This document shows, piece after piece, positions 17,664 to 26,722 of a stretch of 64,000 bases of DNA (positions are counted from its first letter, which is position 1; every line of letters starts with the position of its first letter). Both the position numbers and the translations under genes were made by a program. The DNA comes from Holtiella tumoricola (GTDB lineage Bacteria; Bacillota; Clostridia; Lachnospirales; Cellulosilyticaceae). Location of the stretch: contig NZ_JAQIFT010000025.1 of the NCBI RefSeq assembly GCF_027857615.1, forward strand, positions 1 through 64,000. Direction: 5' to 3'. A model generated the notes under the pieces. That model ran no database searches. It saw nothing but the letters and a program-made list of their open reading frames with translations, and had not been told where the DNA came from.

Positions 17664-19301
17664 ATGGCAAAACAAATTCGTTTTGGAATGGAAGCAAGAC
17701 AATCACTTCAATCAGGTGTAGATCAATTAGCGAACGCAGTAAAAGTAACACTTGGACCAAAAGGTCGTAACGTTGTATTAGATAAAACATATGGTACTCC
17801 ACTTATTACAAATGATGGTGTATCTATTGCTAAAGAAATTGAGTTAGAAGACCCATTTGAAAACATTGGTGCACAACTTGTAAAAGAAGTTGCAACAAAA
17901 ACAAATGACGTTGCTGGTGATGGTACAACAACAGCTACAGTACTTGCTCAAGCAATGATTACAGAAGGTCTTAAAAATATTACAGCTGGTGCAAACCCAA
18001 TCATTATTCGTCGTGGTATGCAACAAGCTACAGCAAAAGCTGTAGAAGCTATCAAAGGTATGAGCCAAACAGTAAATAGCAAAACACATATTGCAAGAGT
18101 TGCTGCAATCTCTGCTGGTGATGATGAAGTAGGTAACTTAATTGCTGATGCTATGGAAAAAGTATCAAATGATGGTGTTATCACAGTAGAAGAATCAAAA
18201 ACTATGACAACAGAACTTGATGTTGTAGAAGGTATGCAATTCGACCGTGGATACTTATCTGCTTACATGGTTACAGATACAGAAAAAATGGAAGCTGTAA
18301 TGGAAAATCCATACATCCTTATTACAGATAAGAAAATCACAAACATCCAAGAAATTTTACCAGTTCTTGAACAAATCGTTCAATCAGGAGCAAAACTTCT
18401 TATCATTGCAGAAGATGTAGAAGGTGAAGCACTTGCTACATTAGTAGTAAACAAACTTCGTGGAACATTCAACTGTGTAGCTGTTAAAGCTCCAGGTTTT
18501 GGTGATAGAAGAAAAGAAATGCTTCAAGATATTGCAACACTTACAGGTGGTACAGTAATTTCTGAAGAAGTAGGTCTTGATCTTAAAGATGCTACAGTAG
18601 CACAACTTGGACGTGCTGCAAGCGTTAAAATTACAAAAGAAAATACAGTAATCGTAGATGGTGCTGGAAATAAAGAAGAAATCACTAATAGAGTAGGTCT
18701 TATCCGTCGTCAAATCGAAGAAACAACTTCAGATTTCGATCGTGAAAAACTTCAAGAACGCCTTGCTAAACTTGCAGGCGGTGTAGCAGTTATTAAAGTT
18801 GGTGCTGCAACAGAAACAGAAATGAAAGAAAGAAAACTTCGTATTGAAGATGCTCTTGCAGCTACACGTGCAGCTGTAGAAGAAGGTATCATTGCAGGTG
18901 GTGGTAGCACATACATCCACATCATTAAAGCAGTAGAACCACTTCTTGAAGAAACAACAGGTGATGAAAAAACTGGTGTACGTATTATCTTAAAAGCACT
19001 TGAATCACCACTTCGTCAAATCGTTGCAAATGCAGGTCTTGAAGCAGCTGTAATCATTGACAAAGTTAAAGCTTCAGAAGTAGGTGTTGGTTTCAATGCC
19101 CTTACAGAAGAATATGTTAATATGATCGATGGTGGTATCATTGACCCAACTAAAGTAACAAGAAGTGCACTTCAAAATGCAACATCTGTAGCAGCTACAT
19201 TCCTTACAACAGAATGTATCGTTGCAGATATCAAATCTGATGAACCAGCTATGCCAGCAGGTGGCGGAATGCCAGGCATGGGCGGAATGGGTATGATGTA
19301 A
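17664..19301 (+). CDS. groEL: Chaperonin GroEL
   Basis: 60-kDa chaperonin, 545 residues, full length. It has the ATP motif VTLGPKGRNVVLDK, the catalytic Asp in GDGTTTATVLAQ, the apical-domain VEGMQFDRGYLS, and the typical Gly/Met-rich tail GGGMPGMGGMGMM. It is the second gene of the groESL operon under HrcA/CIRCE control; a strong terminator follows. The codon use is stricter than that of neighbouring genes, as expected for a highly expressed gene. Confidence 0.98.
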   Translation: MAKQIRFGMEARQSLQSGVDQLANAVKVTLGPKGRNVVLDKTYGTPLITNDGVSIAKEIELEDPFENIGAQLVKEVATKTNDVAGDGTTTATVLAQAMITEGLKNITAGANPIIIRRGMQQATAKAVEAIKGMSQTVNSKTHIARVAAISAGDDEVGNLIADAMEKVSNDGVITVEESKTMTTELDVVEGMQFDRGYLSAYMVTDTEKMEAVMENPYILITDKKITNIQEILPVLEQIVQSGAKLLIIAEDVEGEALATLVVNKLRGTFNCVAVKAPGFGDRRKEMLQDIATLTGGTVISEEVGLDLKDATVAQLGRAASVKITKENTVIVDGAGNKEEITNRVGLIRRQIEETTSDFDREKLQERLAKLAGGVAVIKVGAATETEMKERKLRIEDALAATRAAVEEGIIAGGGSTYIHIIKAVEPLLEETTGDEKTGVRIILKALESPLRQIVANAGLEAAVIIDKVKASEVGVGFNALTEEYVNMIDGGIIDPTKVTRSALQNATSVAATFLTTECIVADIKSDEPAMPAGGGMPGMGGMGMM

Positions 19302-19308
19302 TAAAAGT

Positions 19309-19338
19309 AAAAGGACTGTATAATACAGTCCTTTTTTT
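19309..19338 (+). terminator. groESL terminator
   Basis: The stem AGGACTGTA/TACAGTCCT with a TAA loop is followed by T7. Confidence 0.93.
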
Positions 19339-19488
19339 GTGCAATCATTTAGATTAGAGAATGAGTAATTGTATAAATGATTCAGAAGTGATACCATGTG
19401 GTAAAGAAATGTTTACTATAAAATATATCTTAGGACGAATTGAGAGATAGCAAAATTATATTAGTAATATAATAAGGGGGAAGATAAA

Positions 19489-19836
19489 ATGGTAGAATTA
19501 AGAGTATTTACACCAGATAAAGTAATAGGTGGAGATACCTATGAAATAGCCTATGCACATTCTTATCCTAAGCAACATTGGTCAAAAGACTCTTTATATT
19601 TTGCAGATGAAGAAGATGGAATAGGTGTACTTAGCCCGTATTTTGATGATATTTTTAAAGTGTATGCGTACTATGGTGATCAAAAGATAACTCTTTTAGA
19701 ATGGCAAGAAATTGAGAAAAGATGTAGAGCAGATTATGAGGATAATGCATCAGTAGATAAATTCTTTACAACGATTACAGAGTGGATAGAGAAAGGGAAT
19801 AGAGGGGCCGAATATTTTTGGATATTAGGAATCTGA
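19489..19836 (+). CDS. Small acidic protein of unknown function
   Basis: Protein of 115 residues, no signal peptide or membrane segment, rich in Asp, Glu and aromatic residues (YADEEDGIGVLSPYFDD, YFWILGI at the end). AAGGGGGAAG lies before the ATG, so it is likely translated. I do not recognise the family. It lies between groEL and an AraC-type regulator in the same orientation. Confidence 0.65.
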   Translation: MVELRVFTPDKVIGGDTYEIAYAHSYPKQHWSKDSLYFADEEDGIGVLSPYFDDIFKVYAYYGDQKITLLEWQEIEKRCRADYEDNASVDKFFTTITEWIEKGNRGAEYFWILGI

Positions 19837-19916
19837 ATAAAGTGATTAATAATCACAAGTAATATCATATAAGATGAGTCTAAATTATATACAATACAGC
19901 AAAGAGGAGGGATGAC

Positions 19917-21035
19917 ATGAAAGAATTGGATATTAGGCAAATGGTGAAGTATATTGATGAACATATAACCGACCATATTTCTTTAACAAATGTTGCTCAG
20001 CATGTTAATTATTCACCTTATTATTGTTCAGTATGTTTTAAGGAGAGCATAGGAACTTCCATAAAAAGTTATATTTTAAAAAAGAGATTGCAATATGCTG
20101 CAGAATCCTTATGTAATACCAATTTAAGAATTATAGATATTGCATATCAATATGGCTACTCCTCTCAAGAAGCATTCTCAAGAGCGTTTTCAACTTTTTA
20201 TGGCATCTCACCTTATGAATATAGACAAAAAAGAAGACCTATTTCTAGATACTATTCTAAGTATGTTGGAACTAATCCAGATGAAGGGATGAAAGAAAAA
20301 ATGATCACTACTTATGTAATTGATAAACTTCAAGAAGACGTAGAGGCAAAGTACTCTAGTAAGGTATTACATATACTAAATGGCGGTTGTATGTTAGAAC
20401 GGTTTCAAAGAGAAGGTAAAATGCGAGAAGGGTGTACATATATCTCATTTAATGAAGCCATGTGCTGGGGAGAAGCTGATGAAGTCATATTTAGTGAGGC
20501 CTTTATCAAGAATAGAGTAAGGTCTTTAAAGGGAACCAAAGAACAGTATGAAGATATTGTACTCAAACCATTAGAACCGCTATTTAAAGAGAAGTTTGAT
20601 ACGATAGTCTTATGGTTTGGCGACGATATGTTTTGCCAAATCAATATGTTGACAGTAATAGGTTTTTTAGAACAAATAAGTTATACAGGTGATTTGTTGC
20701 TGTGTATGGCTTGCGAAAGTATGGATGAAATATTACCAGAGGCTTATGAGCTTGAATTAGAAGGAAGTCTAGAACGATATAGAGATATAGTATGTAAGCG
20801 CAAAATGCCAGCTCTAGAGCTATTACCTGTTACCTATCAAATGGTTAAGTTATATTTAGAGTATAGGGATGAAACAAGTGAAATAAGTAGATATATTATC
20901 AAAAACATCAATAAAGATACAAAGGAATTATTAAGGGAATTGTTAACAACATTTTCTCAATATGGACTTGGAGATTTACAATATGAGATGATGATAGAAG
21001 AACTTAGACGCAAGAATATAGATACCAATAGCTAA
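19917..21035 (+). CDS. AraC-type DNA-binding domain fused to a DUF1835-like domain
   Basis: Protein of 372 residues. An AraC double helix-turn-helix lies at the N terminus (about 1-105: SLTNVAQHVNYSPYYCSVCFKE, IIDIAYQYGYSSQEAFSRAFSTFYGISPYEYR). Most AraC proteins carry it at the C terminus. The rest (about 135-372) has VLHILNGGCMLERF and DTIVLWFGDDMFCQINML, which recall DUF1835 proteins. GAGGAGGG precedes the ATG. Probably a transcription factor with an unusual effector domain; target unknown. Confidence 0.75.
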   Translation: MKELDIRQMVKYIDEHITDHISLTNVAQHVNYSPYYCSVCFKESIGTSIKSYILKKRLQYAAESLCNTNLRIIDIAYQYGYSSQEAFSRAFSTFYGISPYEYRQKRRPISRYYSKYVGTNPDEGMKEKMITTYVIDKLQEDVEAKYSSKVLHILNGGCMLERFQREGKMREGCTYISFNEAMCWGEADEVIFSEAFIKNRVRSLKGTKEQYEDIVLKPLEPLFKEKFDTIVLWFGDDMFCQINMLTVIGFLEQISYTGDLLLCMACESMDEILPEAYELELEGSLERYRDIVCKRKMPALELLPVTYQMVKLYLEYRDETSEISRYIIKNINKDTKELLRELLTTFSQYGLGDLQYEMMIEELRRKNIDTNS

Positions 21036-21073
21036 GATGAGTAGCAGATAGTAAGAATAGTTAGAATAAATAT

Positions 21074-21121
21074 GAGAGGCAAGAGAACACTTATAGAAAG
21101 TGTTAGCTCTTGCCTCTTTTA
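21074..21121. terminator. Terminator between convergent genes
   Basis: The stem AGAGGCAAGAG/CTCTTGCCTCT continues after a two-base bulge with AACACTT/AAGTGTT and ends in TTTT on the plus strand. Confidence 0.85.
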
Positions 21122-21161
21122 TGGAGATGGTATTGCTTGGGGACTTATTAATATGTACTGT

Positions 21162-22022
21162 CTAAATAGCAAGAAGACCAAATAGACCGGCAATTAGCAC
21201 AACAAATGCAAAGATAATACGATAGAAAGCAAAGTAACGCATTGGTTTCTTCTTAAGGAAGCTTAAGAAGGCATCAATGACAAGTAAGGCAACGATAAAG
21301 GATACAATAAATCCTACGCCTAAGGCTCCCCACTGACTCGCATTAAGCGGTGTAGGCATTTTAAGAAGCTTAATAAAGTGAAGAAGAGCTTGACCTACCA
21401 TCACGGGAATAGCAAGGAAGAAAGAATACTCAGCAGCGGCTACAGTAGACATACCACATGCCCAACCACCAATGATAGTAGAAGCAGACCTAGACATACC
21501 AGGAATAATTGAGAGAACTTGGAAGAGTCCTACACATAATGCTTTTCCTGGTGTAACAGGTGTAGCAGATAATGGTGTAATTGTATTTCCTTTAAATTTA
21601 CCTTCAGCGTAAATCATCCAGAGTGCACCAAAGAATAGGGTACAGGCTACAACAGGAGGATTAAAAAGATACTGCTGAACCATATCATCAAAAGGAAGAC
21701 CAATAGCAGCTGCTGGAATACATGAAATAAGAATCATACCCCAGAAATATAATCCACTTTCAGCTAAAGGCGTTTTAGATGATGGAAAAAGGTGAGTCAC
21801 AGTAGACCAAATCTTTTTCCAATAATAAACGACTACTGCAAGGATAGCACCCAATTGAATAATCATGTTGAATAAGTCTACAAAGGCTTTATCAGAGTGC
21901 TTATAGAAGTCAATAAGATTAGAAAAAATAATCAAGTGACCAGTTGAAGAAACAGGTAAAAACTCTGTAAGACCTTCTACGATTCCAAGAATGCCCGCTT
22001 TAAGCATCATTAGAAAATCCAA
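21162..22022 (-). CDS. uppP: Undecaprenyl-diphosphatase
   Basis: Integral membrane enzyme, 286 residues and about eight spans, that dephosphorylates undecaprenyl pyrophosphate so the lipid carrier can be reused in cell-wall synthesis; overexpression gives bacitracin resistance. The catalytic motifs are GIVEGLTEFLPVSSTGHL and PGMSRSASTIIGG. AGGAGG lies seven bases before a TTG start at 22022, so TTG is the real start. It lies 27 bases downstream of the histidine kinase gene and may be cotranscribed with it. Confidence 0.95.
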   Translation of the reverse strand: MDFLMMLKAGILGIVEGLTEFLPVSSTGHLIIFSNLIDFYKHSDKAFVDLFNMIIQLGAILAVVVYYWKKIWSTVTHLFPSSKTPLAESGLYFWGMILISCIPAAAIGLPFDDMVQQYLFNPPVVACTLFFGALWMIYAEGKFKGNTITPLSATPVTPGKALCVGLFQVLSIIPGMSRSASTIIGGWACGMSTVAAAEYSFFLAIPVMVGQALLHFIKLLKMPTPLNASQWGALGVGFIVSFIVALLVIDAFLSFLKKKPMRYFAFYRIIFAFVVLIAGLFGLLAI

Positions 22023-22049
22023 GTTATAACCTCCTTATGTACATGTAAC

Positions 22050-24086
22050 TTAAGCAATATCACAGAACTCAATTTTAATGTTATGTGATGTATAAGTTGC
22101 TTGGTAAGGATAATCGATTTCTATATCCCCTAAAGTAGGAGTAGGTAGCTGAATGATAAAAGTAGTACCTTCACCTAATACACTTTCACAGTGAATAGAT
22201 CCTCCCATGAGGTGGATAAGATCCCTTACTATAGATAAGCCTATGCCGCAGCTATGTTCTTTAGAACTAGTACCTTGGTCAGCAGTGATAAATCTATCAA
22301 AAATATTATCTATTTTATCAGATGCAATACCAATACCAGAATCTTTGATATGAATTTCAATGTTTTCATTTAAATCTATTATCGCAATAAATAGTTCACC
22401 ATTATTAGGTGTATATTTAATGGCATTAGAAAGTAGATTGAAAATAATACGTTCAAATGCAGCAGCATCGGTACGGATAAATTTCTCGTCTAAGTCAGTA
22501 TCAAAAACGTACGTAATATTTTTTTCTTGCATATACAAATAAGACATTTCACAAAGCGTTTCCACGGCATCGACTACATTAAATATTTGTGGAGCGAAAT
22601 TAATCATGTTATTTTCAAGTTTGGTGACATCCAAGATATTGTTAATTAATTTGAGTAATCTAAGAGAATTGGCTTGCATCATATCAGTATAATGTAAGCA
22701 TTCAGTCAATGTAGTAGCATGAGACTGCATTTGAAGTGCACTATAAATAATATTAATAGGCATCTTAATATCATGAGAAATATTAGAAAAGTAGCTTAGT
22801 TTTAAGTTTTGTTTTTCAAGAGCTTTTTCTGTTAATGCTTTTTGCTTTTTCTCTGTAATGTTACGCAAAATACATACTATATTTATAGATTCATGCAAAT
22901 ATGTAGTTGTAAACAAATACTCAATGTCGTAAATTTCATTATTCAAAGTAATAAGAGAGGTTTCACCTTTTAGAAGGCTACCGGGATGAGCAGGAAGTTG
23001 TTTATAGGCTTCTAACAAATCATCATCTAATTTCAAATAACTTAATAAGCTACTTCCTGTTAAATCATGTTTATTAACAGAATGGAAAAGATCTAAAGCA
23101 GCTTGATTCGTATCTAAAATTTTATCATCTATACAAAGAAGAAATGGCTCAGGAAATAAGCTTAGTATACGTTCATAATGAGTCGTTTTTGCTTTTAAAT
23201 TATGTTCTAGTTGTTTAGCGTAGATAGAATATTGATAAAGTTCTTTATGTGTGTCTTCTATATCTTTTTCATGTATCTTATGTTCAGAATATAGTTCTTT
23301 AAAAGGTCTTAAAATACAGCAATCAATTTGACCAATGATAAAGAGGTAAAGTGTAGAGATTTTGAAAAGATATGGAATAATACGGGGTGCAGTTAAGGGT
23401 TCAAAATATAAGAAATCAATAAGTTCCATAATACTAGCAAGTACTAAAAAGATAATCATAATCAATTTATGCGTATATGGAAATTGGTGGCGTAAAGGAA
23501 ATAAAATTTTAAAGGTTATAAAGAGTGCAACAGGTGTAAAGAGATTAGTTAGTAAATTAAAGAAAAGTGCACCTAGAGAATTTCCTTTAATAAATAGAAT
23601 AAAGTTGTCTGTCATCATGGCAGGGATTGCTACAATACAAGTAAGAATAAATACTACCATGAGGTACCAACTTACCCGTTCTAATTGATCTTTACGATGT
23701 ACATAATAATAGGCAAGCAATACGAGAATAAAAGCAAAGCTTAATCGCCCAGCATGATAAGTTGCCATAGATAGGTAGTAGCTATTGACTTTTACGCCTA
23801 AAATAGAAGTCAAAATAAATTGAAGTCCTTGTAATGTATTAATGGCACCATAAAATATAGATGTATATGAAAGAAATGGGTTTTGAGTGATATGTCTAGT
23901 TGAAAGTGAGTTAATAAGTAAATAGATTGCCATAACAAACATAATAAACTTACTGGTTGATATAAACAGTGCTGAATTAAAAGTATAAAGAAAAATAAGT
24001 AGTAACGTAAATGTGGTTATAATCAATAGATGTCTATGTAAATAATTATTGATAAATTGATCGTTTTCCATTGTAAATTTGGACAT
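22050..24086 (-). CDS. Orphan membrane histidine kinase (multi-span sensor, PAS)
   Basis: 678 residues. The N-terminal 250 residues hold about seven or eight membrane spans resembling a MASE-type sensor, followed by a coiled linker, a PAS-like region (about 300-420), a HisKA domain with phospho-acceptor in YFSNISHDIKMPINII, and an HATPase_c domain (NLLSNAIKYTP, DSGIGIASDKI, GIGLSIVRDL). No receiver domain or response regulator is adjacent, so the partner is elsewhere. AAGGGGAG precedes the ATG. The link to the cell-wall gene uppP directly downstream suggests, but does not show, envelope sensing. Confidence 0.88.
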   Translation of the reverse strand: MSKFTMENDQFINNYLHRHLLIITTFTLLLIFLYTFNSALFISTSKFIMFVMAIYLLINSLSTRHITQNPFLSYTSIFYGAINTLQGLQFILTSILGVKVNSYYLSMATYHAGRLSFAFILVLLAYYYVHRKDQLERVSWYLMVVFILTCIVAIPAMMTDNFILFIKGNSLGALFFNLLTNLFTPVALFITFKILFPLRHQFPYTHKLIMIIFLVLASIMELIDFLYFEPLTAPRIIPYLFKISTLYLFIIGQIDCCILRPFKELYSEHKIHEKDIEDTHKELYQYSIYAKQLEHNLKAKTTHYERILSLFPEPFLLCIDDKILDTNQAALDLFHSVNKHDLTGSSLLSYLKLDDDLLEAYKQLPAHPGSLLKGETSLITLNNEIYDIEYLFTTTYLHESINIVCILRNITEKKQKALTEKALEKQNLKLSYFSNISHDIKMPINIIYSALQMQSHATTLTECLHYTDMMQANSLRLLKLINNILDVTKLENNMINFAPQIFNVVDAVETLCEMSYLYMQEKNITYVFDTDLDEKFIRTDAAAFERIIFNLLSNAIKYTPNNGELFIAIIDLNENIEIHIKDSGIGIASDKIDNIFDRFITADQGTSSKEHSCGIGLSIVRDLIHLMGGSIHCESVLGEGTTFIIQLPTPTLGDIEIDYPYQATYTSHNIKIEFCDIA

Positions 24087-24294
24087 GACTACTCCCCTTA
24101 AAAATATTTAGATATTAAACATCTCTTATATTATAGTATAAAATTACTGATTTTACGACATTAATTTTAAAAAGTTTAAGTTTTTTAACATCTTTATTTC
24201 GACAAATTGTAAAGGCAGAGTAATTTGAAAAAAATATAAAGCTATGGTAAAATAAAATAATAAAAAACATAGTAAAATAAAAGGAGAAACAGTA

Positions 24295-24807
24295 ATGGGT
24301 GATGTTTTTAAAGAGCAATTAGTACCGATGACAATGAGTAAAAATGATAAAGCACAAAAAGGAATTATATGGACTGTTGCAGTTTTAGTATCTTTAATTT
24401 TATTTTTTGTACTTCCTATTTTTATGGCACCAATCTTAGTTTTAGCAGTACTTTGGTTAGCAACATTTTTATCAAGTAAATTAAAAAAAGAGCATGAATA
24501 TAGTTTAACTAATAATCTTTTAGATATTGATGTAATCTATAATAAAGAAAAAAGAAAACGTGTTATAGAATTAGATTTAAAAGAGATGAATGCTATGGCT
24601 AGTATTAAAGATGAACGTCACCAAGATGAACTTGCACGTGGTCAAAAAGTAATTAATGCAAGTGATGGTAATGGAACAAAAGAAACTTATGCGATTATGT
24701 ACCCAAAAGATGGTCAATTACAAAAAATTCTTATTACACCAAATGAAGAAATGCTAAATCTTATGTACAAACAAGCGCCTAATAAAGTTTTTAAATATAG
24801 AGGTTAA
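24295..24807 (+). CDS. DUF6106-like membrane protein
   Basis: 170 residues with two close membrane segments (about residues 23-42 and 45-62), then a charged cytoplasmic part with DIDVIYNKEKRKRVIELDLKEM and YAIMYPKDGQLQKILITPNEEM. The pattern resembles proteins I know as DUF6106; the function is unknown. An AAAGGAGAAAC site precedes the ATG. Single-gene unit with a terminator. Confidence 0.7.
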   Translation: MGDVFKEQLVPMTMSKNDKAQKGIIWTVAVLVSLILFFVLPIFMAPILVLAVLWLATFLSSKLKKEHEYSLTNNLLDIDVIYNKEKRKRVIELDLKEMNAMASIKDERHQDELARGQKVINASDGNGTKETYAIMYPKDGQLQKILITPNEEMLNLMYKQAPNKVFKYRG

Positions 24808-24831
24808 TAAAAAGAATAGTTTGAAAAATTT

Positions 24832-24875
24832 AAGAAAAATATGGACTAGTTGTATATAGTCCATATTTTTCTTGT
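24832..24875 (+). terminator. Terminator after DUF6106-like gene
   Basis: A 17-bp stem (AAGAAAAATATGGACTA and its complement) with an eight-base loop; the right arm itself is T-rich. Confidence 0.85.
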
Positions 24876-24965
24876 ATAAACTTGTTATTATTATATTAAA
24901 AAACACTACTAACATTTTTACAAAGGATATGCTATAATAGTCGATAATAAAAACAGAAACAACAT

Positions 24966-25123
24966 TTTTCGTATATACTTGGCAATTGGGCCGAGAGTAT
25001 CTACCCACTTACCGTAAATAAGTGGACTACGAGGAAGTTAATAAGGTATACTGTAGCTTATAGGGTTAACATAAGTTGCTGGTTGCCTGTACATTCCTCT
25101 AAGCACGCTGGAGGAATTTTTTT
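24966..25123 (+). promoter_or_regulatory. Guanine riboswitch controlling guaB(-guaA)
   Basis: The purine aptamer is 24966-25035. P1 is TTTTCGTA/TACGAGGA, P2 is CTTGGC/GCCGAG with loop AATTGG, P3 is CCACTT/AAGTGG with the conserved CCGTAAA loop, and TCTACC lies in the core. The specificity base is C in GGACTACG, which means guanine, not adenine. The 3' strand GAGGAA (25031-25036) can pair with TTCCTC (25094-25099), which is also the left arm of the terminator at 25093-25123. Guanine should therefore favour the terminator and lower IMP dehydrogenase. Confidence 0.95.
25093..25123 (+). terminator. Riboswitch expression-platform terminator
   Basis: ATTCCTC (25093-25099) pairs with GAGGAAT (25111-25117), followed by T7. 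The left arm is shared with the antiterminator of the guanine riboswitch. Confidence 0.9.
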
Positions 25124-25164
25124 ATATCGTCTATTATTACAACAAACACTAGGAGGAACTTCAC

Positions 25165-26619
25165 ATGTCAAAAATTATTAAAGAAGGCATTACATTTGAT
25201 GATATTTTACTTGTACCTAATTACTCAAATGTATTACCACATCAAGTATCACTTCAAACACAGCTTACTAAAAAAATTACACTTAACGTTCCAATCATGA
25301 GTGCAGGGATGGATACTGTAACTGAAACACGTATGGCTGTTGCAATTGCTCGCCAAGGTGGAATAGGTATCATTCACAAAAATATGTCTATTAGCCAACA
25401 AGCAGAAGAAGTTGATAAAGTTAAACGTTCTGAAAATGGTGTTATTACAGATCCATTCTTCTTAACACCAGACCACTATGTATATGATGCAAATGAACTA
25501 ATGGCAAAATACAGAATCTCTGGAGTTCCTATTACCGAAGGTACAAAATTAGTAGGTATTATTACAAATCGTGATTTACGTTTTGAAACAAATCATAATC
25601 GTAAAATCAAAGAAGTTATGACAAGTGAAAACCTTATTACAGCAGAGGAAGGAACAGATCTTGCAAAAGCAAAAGAAATCCTTTCAACACACCGTATCGA
25701 AAAATTACCTATTGTAGATCAAGAAGGTAACTTAAAAGGACTTATTACAATTAAAGATATTGAAAAAGCTATTCTTTATCCACAAGCAGCAAAAGATGAG
25801 CAAGGTAGACTTTTAGTTGGTGCAGCTGTTGGTGTAACAGGCGATGTTCTTGAACGTGTAGACGCTCTTGTAAAATCAAAAGTTGACGTAATTACAGTAG
25901 ATACAGCTCATGGACACTCACAAGGTGTTATCAATACTGTTAAACTTATTAAATCAAAATATCCAGACCTTCAAATTATTGCAGGTAATGTAGCAACAGC
26001 AGAAGCTACAGTAGCACTTATTGAAGCAGGTGCAGACGCAGTTAAAGTAGGTATTGGACCAGGTTCAATCTGTACAACACGTGTTGTTGCAGGTGTAGGT
26101 GTTCCTCAAATCACAGCAGTAGAAGATTGTGCAAATGCAGCTAAACCTTACGGTGTACCAGTTATTGCTGATGGTGGTATCAAATATTCAGGAGATATCG
26201 TTAAAGCAATTGGTGTAGGTGCAAGCGTATGTATGATGGGATCAATGCTTGCTGGTTGTGAAGAAAGTCCAGGAGCTACAGAACTTTACCAAGGAAGAAA
26301 ATACAAAGTATACCGTGGTATGGGATCTATTGCAGCTATGGAAAACGGAAGTAAAGACCGTTACTTCCAAAATGATGCGAAAAAACTCGTTCCAGAAGGT
26401 GTTGAAGGACGTGTTGCATATAAAGGTCGCGTGGCAGATACAATCTTCCAAATGATGGGTGGATTACGTGCTGGTATGGGTTATGCAGGTGCAGAGTCAA
26501 TCGAAGAACTTCAAGAAAAAGCTACTTTCGTACGTATTACAAGTGCTGGTCTTAAAGAAAGCCATCCACATGATATTCATATTACAAAAGAAGCTCCAAA
26601 CTACAGTGTAGAATACTAA
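25165..26619 (+). CDS. guaB: Inosine-5'-monophosphate dehydrogenase
   Basis: Cytoplasmic enzyme, 484 residues, converting IMP to XMP with NAD, the committed step to guanine nucleotides. The catalytic Cys303 lies in GIGPGSICTTRVVAGVG; two CBS domains (about 95-210) sit within the barrel; GMGSIAAMENGSKDRYF is the flap region. AGGAGG lies before the ATG. It is preceded by a guanine riboswitch, so end-product control acts on the transcript; guaA follows 103 bases later. Confidence 0.98.
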   Translation: MSKIIKEGITFDDILLVPNYSNVLPHQVSLQTQLTKKITLNVPIMSAGMDTVTETRMAVAIARQGGIGIIHKNMSISQQAEEVDKVKRSENGVITDPFFLTPDHYVYDANELMAKYRISGVPITEGTKLVGIITNRDLRFETNHNRKIKEVMTSENLITAEEGTDLAKAKEILSTHRIEKLPIVDQEGNLKGLITIKDIEKAILYPQAAKDEQGRLLVGAAVGVTGDVLERVDALVKSKVDVITVDTAHGHSQGVINTVKLIKSKYPDLQIIAGNVATAEATVALIEAGADAVKVGIGPGSICTTRVVAGVGVPQITAVEDCANAAKPYGVPVIADGGIKYSGDIVKAIGVGASVCMMGSMLAGCEESPGATELYQGRKYKVYRGMGSIAAMENGSKDRYFQNDAKKLVPEGVEGRVAYKGRVADTIFQMMGGLRAGMGYAGAESIEELQEKATFVRITSAGLKESHPHDIHITKEAPNYSVEY

Positions 26620-26629
26620 GAAAACATAA

Positions 26630-26651
26630 CCTAGGCACATAGGTGCCTAGG
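26630..26651 (+). other. Hairpin between guaB and guaA
   Basis: CCTAGGCAC (26630-26638) and GTGCCTAGG (26643-26651) form a strong 9-bp stem with loop ATAG. No T run follows at once (the next bases are CTATAGTTTG). It could stabilise the 3' end of the guaB message or be a weak terminator. Confidence 0.6.
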
Positions 26652-26722
26652 CTATAGTTTGTTAAGTAATATAAAGATATAGACAACAAGAGATTAGCAC
26701 ATATTCTGAGGAGGAAATAGAA

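Noticed and set aside
17844..19397. Several Cys-rich open frames antisense to groEL
   Set aside because: They are shadows of a strongly biased codon pattern in groEL; the residue make-up is abnormal and no starts are supported.
24754..25008. Leftward open frame over the guaB leader
   Set aside because: It overlaps a terminator and the riboswitch aptamer and has low-complexity hydrophobic text.
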